From Holacanthus passer (Eukaryota > Chordata > Actinopteri > Pomacanthidae): a stretch of 64,000 bases of DNA. Below are positions 1-10,560 of this stretch, piece by piece. The translations under genes and the position numbers were made by a program. Each line of letters starts with the position of its first letter. Position 1 is the first letter of the stretch. The DNA lies in the NCBI GenBank assembly GCA_025331565.1, contig JAFREQ010000042.1:4122501-4186500 (forward strand), given 5' to 3'. The notes under the pieces were generated by a model. The model saw only the letters and a list, made by a program, of their open reading frames with translations. It made no database searches and was not told the origin of the DNA.

Positions 1-112
1 CACATACATACACACACATACATACATACATACATACATACATACATACATACTCACATACATACATACATGCAAACATTCACATACATACATACATACA
101 TACATACATACA

Positions 113-146
<34 letters not shown>

Positions 147-168
147 CATACATACATATGTATGTATC
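1..168. repeat. (CATA)n tetranucleotide microsatellite
   Basis: Near-perfect CATA/TACA array interrupted by short CACA stretches, touching the left window edge, so its true length is unknown. Reading frames across it give the artefactual repeat HTYI. Confidence 0.97.
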
Positions 169-1456
169 TATGTAACCCAGGTTATTTTCAGTGGTTTACA
201 AAATTCCATTTTTCCAGTGTCCAGTAAATGCATCACCAACGAGTTGCGTAGAAGCCCCCTAGCGGCTGCGCACAGGAAGCAAAAACTTTCTGCAACCTGG
301 AGAAGGAAAGGTAACTCCATGAAAAATTTTTAGAGCTGGACAAAGTTTTGAGGAGAACTTGTTTAGATACCAGAGGGACAACAACTACCGAGTCAAGTTA
401 CTCTGTGAGAGAGATATTTGCCGTGAGGAGCTTCGCTGGGCGTTGTCTCCAATTAACGTGATATCCTGGTGAGTTAGCGGTCTATGTTAGCTCATTAGCA
501 TGAACATGTGTTGTGAAACAGTTTGATGTTATGTTATTTAATCCCATGAAGTTATAGAGCCAAAACCAGTCAGGATATTGTGTGTGAATTGGGATAATAA
601 AATGATATGTTGTGGTCGAAATTTGAGCTGCTTAGCCGCCCATGTGTTTGACTTAATTACGGCTTAATTAGAAGCTACAAGCTAAGCTACATGCTACGTC
701 CATAGCCACCGCTTTAGCTCGGTTGAACTCACAAGGTTTTTTGTGGATTTGTGGTGTGTAAAAAATGATAAGAAGACACTGGAAAAGTGAAAGAATGATG
801 TGAAATGTGGATGTATCATTTTAAAATATTTTGAACCAGTAATTATAAAAAAAACAACAACTGTGGAGACAGTTTAGTTCATTTTCGTTTAATATGTTGA
901 TGTAGTTGTGTAGATTTGTTAAATTTGTTAAACCTGGAAACCCTGTAACTCTTCAGAACCTGAATCCAGTATCTTATACAGAACCCTAGATATTGACACC
1001 TTAAATACTAGAGTGATATTGTAGCCCTGATTTCCTATATCAAGATTAATGTTTTTCATGTTACAGGAGGAGGTTACACACACACACACACAAACATACA
1101 TACAGTCATGTCTATGAACATGTGAACTGCTATCAATATTTTTAAATGGCTTCCCGTCTCATGGCAGCTTCTGTTCTCATTCTTCCAGATGCTTCCTCTC
1201 AAACAGATGTGTTTCTATTTACAGGTTGGTCCGAGGACTATGTGGCCTTCATATCAGCTGCCGAGCTTGTGAGCATATTATGTTTGTCTATAATGAATGT
1301 CGGTGGATTTATGTGCAGCCTCAGCATACCTTCACACTAACATAGTTCCATTTTCTCCGCGGAGCAGCTTCACTAATTAGAATGATTGTTACCCAGTTTA
1401 ATTGGCTCTGTCAGCAGCAGGCTCAGGACTCGCAGGATGCTCACAGAGGTAATTGC

Positions 1457-1460
<4 letters not shown>

Positions 1461-1487
<27 letters not shown>
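1461..1487. repeat. (GA)n microsatellite
   Basis: Uninterrupted GA dinucleotide tract. Confidence 0.97.
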
Positions 1488-2159
1488 TCGATGATGAACC
1501 CTGGCAAGACTTACCAAAAAACCTGAGCTACACATCCAGAATAATGGGCTTCCTATCTTTTTTCAATTACAGAAACTGAATGGAGACGATAATGAAGAAT
1601 TAACGCAAAGTCCGAAAAGGTGTTTACTGCAGGAAAGTCATAAGAAGGAAATAAGTTTTTAGTCTCCACAGGGAACAGTTTTAATTATGAAAACCAGCCG
1701 TAAACACGGAGTACATTTCAAAACAAATGATTGGAATCTATGGTCTCTCCCAAATTCACTGACAGGTCATTTGATACAAGGACACCGGCTCATTTTTGTT
1801 AATGCAGGAGTCGTACAAGTCTGATTATTTCAACGATGATGAGCTGAAAACAGAACAGACTGTTAATGACGTTTGACCCTTTCAGTTCAGGATTCCTCGG
1901 GTTAAAGGGAAATTTCACCTTGTCCACACATAAATATTGGTTTGCATGAAAAGCTTCAAAGTGAATGAGAGTGGTAGAAAATAACTATGCATACTGAAGT
2001 ATTCCTACTGTACTTGAGTGCAGTTTTGAGGTATTTGTATTAAATATTTTTATTATGCTTCTGCTCTATGTTTAGAAAAGTAAAGCATAAATATTGTACT
2101 AAGGTATTTTATAGATTAAGATTTGATATGCAAAATTTGAGGCTGTCTTTTAAATTAGT

Positions 2160-2430
2160 CCTGCAACGTCTTTTAATGAATAATTCATCTGATTGATCAT
2201 TTTCTTAATTAGAAAATCCCAAGGTAACATCATTAAATGTCTTGCTTTGTCGTACCAGTTTCCAAAACCCAAACATGTTCATATTAACTACGAAAAAAAA
2301 TAGAGAAAAGCAGCAAATCCTCTCATTGTACGAGAGTCTTTGTCATTTATGCTTGAAAAATGATTAATAGATTAACAAAACATTCATGAGCAGCTATTCT
2401 GATAATTGTTTCAGCTGTATCATATGTTGC
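2160..2430 (-). repeat. AT-rich dispersed fish repeat, copy 1 (reverse orientation)
   Basis: Reverse-complement version of the element seen best at 7200-7507. It shares the core 'caaatg...agcagcaaatcctc...cttgaaaaatgattaatagatta', flanked by ATTGAT/AATCA runs. Degenerate and non-coding. Confidence 0.55.
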
Positions 2431-3562
2431 TTTACATAAAACTACCTCACAGTATATAAAGTTGTTTCATCTAGAGTGGTTATGTTAAAATCCACTCTGA
2501 GGTGTTTGGTGAAACAAACTTTATTTGACTTCTTAAGCAGTTGCTGATAAGTGGTGTTTCCTCCACCTCCAAAGCAAAGAAATGAGACTGTTTGAACTTG
2601 AGGCTCTCAGGTTCCTCTGAAGTGCTTTTAAATTCTTTCCAGATTCTTTTCGATTTGTTTTCACCTTATCCATCACTCTGACAACAATGTCTCCCCAGTG
2701 TAAACCACCTGGAAAACGTCGTCGATAGAACGGAGCCGTGATGTGTGGAGTGCTCTCGTGGACGCGAGCCGAGGACGCACATAAATGAACTGAAGCCGAG
2801 AACAGCTGAGAGGTAAATACACACATTAAACATTGTGACATTACAGCATTAGTGCAAACTGCAGGCTTTTATAGGACGAAGCAAAACATTACTCTAAAGA
2901 AATCTCGTCCATTTGATTCAGCTAGCTTTATTATGGCACTTTGTACATTTCACGTTACAAACTCGACATTCAGGGTTCATACAGCACATGAAGAGATCCA
3001 GAGGACAAAAAACAAAGGATCTGGAAGCAGCTTAGTTTTTAACACACTCAACAAAATGCCACTGTAGGCGTGATCCAAAAATTTTCCGAACCCACACAGA
3101 CCAGTAGTTTTGTGTCGGTAAAGGATAAGTTCACATTTTTTAAAGTCTGTCTTGATCACATGCTAATATGTAGAAGGAGCTCTTGGTTGCTGTTACTTCT
3201 CCTCCTAAAGTGATTTCAGTGACCTTCTGCCCTGTGTATAAATTACTTCTTAAATTCAATTGAAGCGAAATATGAGGTTTAGTTAGTAGCTAGAAAAGTG
3301 ATTCTTGTCCAAATTGTTTTAAAAACTTCCCTCTTTTAATTTGCCCAGACGGCAAATACTGGAGTATCTTGGTGAGTTCAGCAGACGAACAGTAACAAAG
3401 ACCAACAACTCTGCTGTCAGATCCCAATCACTTTCATTAAAATTATGTCGGCAAGGAACAAGAGAGAAAAGGGAACAATTACAACAACCAAGAACTCTTT
3501 CACTGTTCGGATTTGCCCGTGTTTTTAAAACAGATTTAAAAAAAATGTGAACTGGTCCTTTT

Positions 3563-3940
3563 ACCCAAGCAGGGTTGAATCTTGGTTCAGCTGGAGCTGG
3601 TTGTAGATTCTTGAAGACATTTTGCTGCTCATTCAAGAGGCTTCTTCAGTTCTAACTGGAGGGGAGTCGTGGGTTTTTAACCTGTGCGGGGTCGTTACCA
3701 AGGTCTTTGATAGCAGCTGGTTCGTTAGTGCTCCAGGCTGTTGGAAGCCAAGTGTAAGTGGTTGTTCAGTCCCCTGGGAAGAGATGAAAGGACGGTGTTG
3801 TAGGACCTTGATAACGACCCCACAGAGGTTAAAAACCTGGGACTCACTTAGTCATTAGAACTGAAGAAGCCCCTCGGATGAGAGGTGAAACATCTTCAAG
3901 TGTCTACAACCAGGTCCTGTAGGTTTGACCCTGCTCGGAT
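3563..3940. mobile_element. Fold-back (long inverted repeat) element
   Basis: Two arms of about 140 nt, 3563-3706 and 3803-3940, are imperfect reverse complements. Examples are CCCAAGCAGGGTTGAA against TTTGACCCTGCTCGG, GAGGCTTCTTCAGTTCTAA against TTAGAACTGAAGAAGCCCC, and GGTTTTTAACCTGTGCGGGG against CCCCACAGAGGTTAAAAACC. The spacer is about 95 nt. The internal phrase ACTGAAGAAGCC...GATGAGAGGTGAAAC is one I recognise as a very common teleost interspersed repeat. No ORF is present, so it is non-autonomous. Confidence 0.75.
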
Positions 3941-4059
3941 GACCATGATCTGGATGACTGAGAATCTTCAGACATCTTTCCTTTTACCTTAAATAAATGT
4001 ATTTTGCCACCATTAATGCTGGGTGATATCAAATTTAAACTGTATATCATCTCAGTGTC

Positions 4060-4320
4060 AGGGCTGCAACTAACTATTTTCATTACTTATCAACATGCCA
4101 ATTATTTTCTCTAAAATGTTAGAAATGTTTGTTACAATCTTCTTAAAACTCAAGGTAATGTTTTCAGATTGCTTGTTTTGTCCGACTAACTCCAAACCAT
4201 CATTTTAGCATCACATAAGACAAAGAAGAAGAAGCTGTATTCAGGGAATGTTTGGCTGTTTTGCTTGATAAATAAATTGAAATGGAAATCAATTATAAAA
4301 ATATTTGCTTGTCCTTGTAG
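4060..4320 (-). repeat. AT-rich dispersed fish repeat, copy 2 (reverse orientation)
   Basis: Starts with 'cagggctgcaactaacta' and ends near 'aaatcaattataaaaata', the typical ends of this family. Diverged in the middle. Confidence 0.5.
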
Positions 4321-5260
4321 ATTCATTTTCTGTTGATCTACTTGTTTCAATTCTAATCTTAAAACTGTGGCTATTGCGTCTCCATCGCCACACTGTTTGA
4401 CGAGACATCAATAAAGCAAAGCCCTGATTATCAAATGAAACAGACCAACTCTTCTTCTCCTGCAGTCAAAAATACAGATATGTGCAAGGAAACTGTACAA
4501 ACCCATTCCTATAAGTAAAGGAGCATCTCAGGTAGGTGTATGTGAACATACTCTGTGACATCCATCCACACGAACTTGTGCACAGCATTACTCTACACAC
4601 AAACAGATGTGGGTTCCCGGGGATTGACGGTAAACAGGTTGCATTGAAGTGCTACGAGATCTTTCGTTGGCACACGAGGAGTAACATTTACAATATTTAC
4701 ATCTGAGATTAAATAATCAGTCATCATGCGTTTCCTAAAAACAAACAAGTTTTTGTAGAAAATAAAATTCTCACATTCCTTTTGGATAATTTCTGTCAAC
4801 GTGTGGAAATTAGATTCATGTTTTAGCAAAAAAAGAACATTAGTTTCAAATGGCATTCACTTAACTGTATATATCAAGTACTCCTGTTGAGTTTATGGTT
4901 CTTATACTGTACAGGATGCATGAGCAGTGAGAATTAACAGGAAGCATTCTGCGATTGGCATTGAGTTGAAGAGACCTGTAAAACTAAAAAAAAAACATGC
5001 TACTAACGGTACTCCAACAAGAGTCACAGTAAAGCTGACTGACTGAGCAATCCTCTGAGCGGGATCCCAAACCTGACACTCGAGAACGATGCAGCAAGAA
5101 AGAGTGACAGTGTGAGGAATCAAACACTTTCATCCGTCCCGTGTCTTTGAAGTCAATAAATAAATTAAAAACCAAACCTGAATAAATATGAGGAAGTGAC
5201 AGTAAGACAGATTTTTGGGCCAAGAGAGCTGTCGATCTTCCCGGACGATGAGGTGTTCAC

Positions 5261-5268
5261 TGACGTCA
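5261..5268. promoter_or_regulatory. Perfect CRE palindrome TGACGTCA (mpp3 3' flank)
   Basis: Exact 8-bp CREB/ATF consensus. Located about 190 nt past the mpp3 stop, so a promoter role is unlikely unless there is an antisense transcript. Confidence 0.3.
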
Positions 5269-5453
5269 GCTTCTCCCTTTGGTGCCTCAGCTTGTGGCCG
5301 TCTGACCAGCTCTGCATCAGTCACACAGGAGGCGTTCAGCAGACTCCCAGGCTGGACAGCAGGCATTTCAGGGGGGAGGGGATCAGCTCGTTAGGAGAGG
5401 ACTGGTGCAGGATCTGTCAGAGAAGTTCTTCTGGAGGATGCGGGGGGGTAAGT

Positions 5454-7786
5454 TTAGGTCCGCACCCAGCTGACAGGCACCCAGAAAGACTCTCGCTCCA
5501 GCCTTTCTAAGATTCCTCGCAGTTCTGCACAGGCACTGGCTGAGTCCTCTTTGATCAGGACTCGGTCCACCAGGTGTCCATACTGCTGATCGATCTGGAT
5601 GGCAGACTGACGCATCTCCTGGAGGTCTTCGTCCTGGTGCAGACGGCAAAATAAAATCATTTATACAGCCAGAGACACATGTAGAGAATCACACTGACCA
5701 CCTTATTCACCAGATTTACCCCCGTCTGTGTCTCAGTGTAGGACTGGAAACCTCTGAAGGATGCATTCCCTAAACATGAATCCTAATGAAGGACCCGAAG
5801 GCTGAATCCTCCTGCACAAGTGAGACAGTCAAGCTCATGTTTCACAAATAACTGTTGCTTGCAAACATAGATTAATTTGTGATTCCTGTTTGTTTTGATT
5901 CAATAAAGTATAATAAAGAAAGGGGAAATTATCTCAAGCTTGCATATTTCAAATTAGGTGAAATGGGTCATGGGCCAACAAATCGAGTTGGCCCATGATG
6001 AGTCTGGTTCACCAGTTGTGACATTAAACTCACATTAAATACATGTTTATTTCTGTAATCGACTGTGATTAACAGCATATCCAGACATTGTGTTAGCTCA
6101 CTGAAAACAAATGATCTCAAATGTGTCCAAACTTCATGAGTCTGACTGCTCCATTACACTCTTTACTATATCGACTGGTGCATAAAGGATTATTGAATAT
6201 TAGGAGCTGTAAAAGATAATGATAATTTGATAATTTTTATAAGATAATGCTCCAAGTTTGGACTAAAGAAGTCCTCTAATTAGCCGCTGAACTGGGACAC
6301 AGCTCTTCCTGCCAAGAGAAAACTCAGGACTCACTGTAATGCGGCCATGCTCTCCCCCTCCTGGCGAGGTGGCGGCACTGCGCCGGCGTCTGCTCTCAGG
6401 AACACGAGGTTTGACAAATATGACGTAGGGCTTGAACTCGGCTGTCCGCAGCCTCTTCAGGGCCTGGAGTGGTGGAGGGTTTACACACAACAGAGGTCAG
6501 AAATCAGACATGATAGGAGGAAGTCGACATGATGCATCAGACTGCACGGTGAGCTGATCTGATGCGACTGCCTGCCTTCATCCTCTCACAGCAAACTGCT
6601 GCTGCCTGCAGGATCTGGAACTCATGACATGTTGTGATATGTTTGCATGCACCAGGATGAGCTCAGTGGTTGTAACGTGACTCTTACCTCAGGCTGCACG
6701 TCCACTACGCACATCTTATTCTTGGCCTGTACGGAGCGGATGGCCTCTATACTTGTGCCGTACTGGTTCTCCTTGTATTCGCCGTGCTCGATGAACCTGA
6801 GGAGAAGCAAAACTTTCAGCAGAAAGCAAATCATGAATTTACATAACAGCAGCAGCACAGTGTTCATGGAAACATACTTGTTGTTTAAAGCATCTGCATC
6901 AAATTGCTGTTTGGTGACAAAGTGGTACTCGACCCCCTCCTTCTCATGAGGCTTCTTGGGCCTGGTGGTATCTGGGAGCACAACAGAGAAAGTTACTTGG
7001 ATGTGCAGTGTAATGTTGGTTCACTGATGAGTGGGTGTAAATTTTGGGTAACTCACGTGGAACAGCCACTGCAAAGCGATGTGGGTTTTCAGCAATCACC
7101 CGCTGTTTGAGCTCATTGATTCGTGCTCCAAGAGAACCTTTGCAAGACGATCGTGTGTTTAAAGGAGGGAAAAAATAAAGGTGAAGGTGAACTTCTAGAA
7201 CTGCAATGACTAGATAATGAATTGATTAGTTGATTATATGATATCTATTTTGATAATTGATTAATGATTTCTGTCATTTTTCAAGCAAAAATGTCAAACA
7301 TTGCTGATTTCAACTTCTTAAATATGAGGTGTTGCTGCGTTTCTGTGTCATTTATGATCGTAAATGAAGGTTTTAGGCCGTTGCTTGAACAAAAAAGAAT
7401 CATTTTGGACTCTGGGAAATAGTGATGAGCATTTTCCACAATCATTTGACATTTTATAGACTAAATGATCAATGGAGAAAATGATCACCATGATGTTAGT
7501 TGCACCCAATTAACTTCACATGAGTCATTGTCTTGAAAAAGCTCCAAGAAATGGGTCATCAGCATGTTGCAACACATAGTTTGCTCCACTAGGTGTCACT
7601 ATCATCACAGTAGAACAATTTCAGTCTCACCGATCAGGACCACCAGACGGGGTCTCTCGTGGGGCCTCTGCTGGTAGCGGGTCACCTCTTCATAAGTCAG
7701 GAAGTCGGGGTCTCCGGGATCTGAACCCTCTCCAGAGGATCCTTGTCTGTCCTTACGACTCAGACGGAAACTCCTCCGTAAACCAG
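5454..7786 (-). other. mpp3: mpp3 guanylate-kinase-like domain (coding exons 13-18)
   Basis: Residues about 380-575. The domain opens RPRLVVLIGSLGARINEL: the ATP-binding P-loop (GxxGxGK[ST]) is missing, as in other MPPs, so this is a protein-binding pseudokinase. Later motifs are HTTRPKKPHEKEGVEYHFV, EHGEYKENQYGTS, CVVDVQPEALKRLR and FKPYVIFVKP. The last exon ends YGHLVDRVLIKED...WVPVSWVRT then TAA at 5454-5456. The stretch SRRRRSAATSPGGGEHG in exon 17 is a lineage-variable loop. Confidence 0.92.
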
Positions 7787-10528
7787 CTACAGCGAGGCCA
7801 GAGATGAGGGAAGAAGGAGCAGAAAGAGAAACAAGTCTTGGGTCAGATTGTCATGGACCAGAAAATAATTTGCACAAGACTACATGAGCACACTGATTCA
7901 CTTCCATGATGCAGATAGAATCTTTTTTGCATTTACAGACAGTTATTAAATAAGTGCAGTGAGCAAATAATAAATTCAAGACCATGCATTAAAAAATCTT
8001 TGTAAACAGTGCATGGATGAAAATAGCTCACTCTTATCTGCAGTGTAAATACTTGATAGCATGAGATATTATCTAAACTTAGAGTCAATCATGCTTCAAC
8101 TGAAAACTGGACGACATGCAGCTGATAGTAAACACCAGGTGAAACTCTTAAAGCCTGACACTGAAGCAGACTCACACTTAACCTAAACATTCTTTAAATT
8201 CTTAAAAGTGACTCAGCATTTCAAAACAAATTTCAGTGACCGGAAAACACATCATTTTCCAACATTATGGTCAGAACAATGCATGCTGCTTTGAACGAGG
8301 CTACAGTGCTGAGGCAGGACAGACAGGACAGCCTGGCCCTGAGAAACACCACGTCAACAGCAGACAAATCAGGGTCTCCCACGGCCAGGACTGTCTGTAT
8401 CCCCCGTCAGTGGTGTGTACCTGAGGGAATGAGCCGGGCACTGTACCTGAATAAAATTCCCAGGAAAACACCTGGCCACAGGAGGGCGCCACTGCTTTAC
8501 ACTTAGGAGAGACTATAACTGGCGTTAGAGCATCACACAACCCAGCCTCACACCTCCACACAGGGTGAACGAGCAGCAAACGTGCCTGGTTGAGTGTGCA
8601 ATGCGTCCAACGCAGCAGGGCCCTCATGGGGGGGCAGGGGCGGGGAGGGGGGTTTGGGAAGGGGGGGCAGCACACTGGCCACAGCACAGCAGCAGGGGCA
8701 GGTCGTTGGATGCAGGGCAGGAGGGAGGGAGGATCCAAACACTGCGAGGTGGAGGGGGCGGGCAGAGGGGAGAGGAGAGGAGAGGGGAGGGTCTCACAGC
8801 TCCAAGCAGAGTGCATGATGGGAAGCACAGATACAGTTTTAACCATGTATTTGTGTTACAGTGAGAAGGTGCTGTGTTTAGATCCTTGCACTCATCGGCA
8901 TTCCAGCAGGATGTGTGGGGGGGTAATCAGGGGTCAGGTTGGGCTTCAGGAGGGTGAGGGAGGGGAGGTCAGTGGAAGGCCGGGAGGACAAAGGGGACTA
9001 ATGTACACTAATGAACCCAATTTGAATTCAGTCAAGCCTGTTATTGCAACATAAAGTTCCCGTCTGCCTATTTAAGTACAACAAGTACTGACATTCAACT
9101 TCACTGTAGTCATTTCTGTTAATGTTTTATTTTACAGGTCTGTACTTTCCTAATCATTTACAGCAAAGTTTCCTGGAAAGACTCGCAATTTGGTGCTAAA
9201 TTAGGAATAAGAAAATTATCTTGAAAGAACAGCCGCATGTCAACCCGAGTATAACAAGCAATTTTTGGGAATTTATTGTACAAATGAAATGTACTAATTG
9301 CCTCTTTCCCCTAAAAGTAGCACCAACATGACGTTAGTTTTCAGGAAACGTCCTTAGAAATATTAAGAAATTATAGACCAGCACCAGCATCATTGCTTTG
9401 TTTTACATGTAAAACAGCTTGTTTTGCTTCTGCACTGTGACGTCTGACACTCTGAACTATCTGTTAACTAATTATGCAGCCGAGCCTCTGAAGAGGCAGA
9501 TCTGTTACTGGCACCTGCAGAAGTGTGAGACGATACTTCCTACACGTTTCTTCGACTTTTCTTTCCTTCACGTTTGACATGAATCTGCACGTCTTTCCTT
9601 CCCTTCGCCAAAATAAATCATCCGTCTTCCTCCTCTGGCATTTGTCTTTGACCCCATCTCTTGACCCTTCGAAACCTTCCTCTTATCCCTCAACCCCCCA
9701 CCGGCCCCACACAAGGCAAGTCACTTTGACCCCCAGCCCAAAAGCACTCGGGGAACCAGCGCACAGCCAGGCTGCAGCAGGCAAAGAGCAGACAGGGAGA
9801 AGGAGGTGGAGAAAGATGTGCACGCTCTCACCTATGTACTGTCCATTGAAATAGCCCTCACAGTCACAGTCCTCTGTAGGGAGGCAAGCAGGGAAAAGAG
9901 GGGGTAAGCACAGGGTAAGAGACCTGGAAGAGTTAAGGAAGTAGGGAGGGTGGAAGAGTTAAAGAGGGGGGACGGGCCGCGGGCGCTGGAGAGGGCGGGC
10001 GACAGGCAGCAGGCAGGCAGACAGCAGGAGGCGAGAGTGGACGGGCGGCCGAGAGATAATGAAGGCAAGAGCCACTAACAGAGGCTTGATGGAGAGATCT
10101 GACATCACGAGACGAGAGAGGAGAGAAGAGAGGAGGAAAAGGTGGCTCTCCTTCATCTGGAAAGGAGCCAGCTGTGAGTCTCTGTGACCCACAAACATGT
10201 AAACAAGCCTGAACTCCCCAAAGATGCACAGCTGAGGTACAAAGTGCCTCACAGACAGAAACCCACAGGAAGGAAAAATGTTCACTGTCTAAATGCTGCA
10301 CTAATTTTAGAAAATGGACAAGGTGGAAAAAACCTTACAGCACAGAAACGAGAGGAAACATGAAAACAGCGGCTGAAACTGCAGCAAATGTGAGTGAAAA
10401 CAGCAAAAGATAATAGAAACTGAGGAGGACGCAAAAGAAAAGAGGAGCTATTGTTATCTTTAACAATCTCTGCTTGGTTGGCCTGAAGTCTCCAGGGATG
10501 TTTTTCTGCCTGCACATCACCTGGTCCG

Positions 10529-10560
<32 letters not shown>

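Larger units (their letters stand above)
169..2900. other. Left flank, no recognisable gene
   Basis: Contains (CA)n near 1077-1092, a perfect (GA)n tract at 1461-1487 and a dispersed AT-rich repeat copy at about 2160-2430. Near 360-470 there is a moderately GC-rich segment ending in a donor-like ATCCTG|GTGAGT on the plus strand, but no partner exon is visible. Nothing else can be supported. Confidence 0.5.
2900..5453 (-). other. Possible mpp3 3' UTR and downstream flank
   Basis: Sequence directly after the mpp3 stop. No polyadenylation signal is decisive. Minus-strand AATAAA hexamers occur at 2927-2932 and near 2520, so a 3' UTR of about 2.5-2.9 kb is possible. The stretch contains a perfect CRE palindrome at 5261-5268, an AT-rich dispersed repeat at about 4060-4320 and a fold-back element at 3563-3940. 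I see no second gene here. Confidence 0.3.

Noticed and set aside
2533..2841. 102-codon minus-strand ORF downstream of mpp3
   Set aside because: No recognisable domain; frame not supported by splice sites or composition.
8301..9054. ORFs of 154-181 codons in the G-rich mpp3 intron
   Set aside because: Gly/Arg/Glu- or Pro-rich products of G/C-skewed low-complexity sequence inside an intron.
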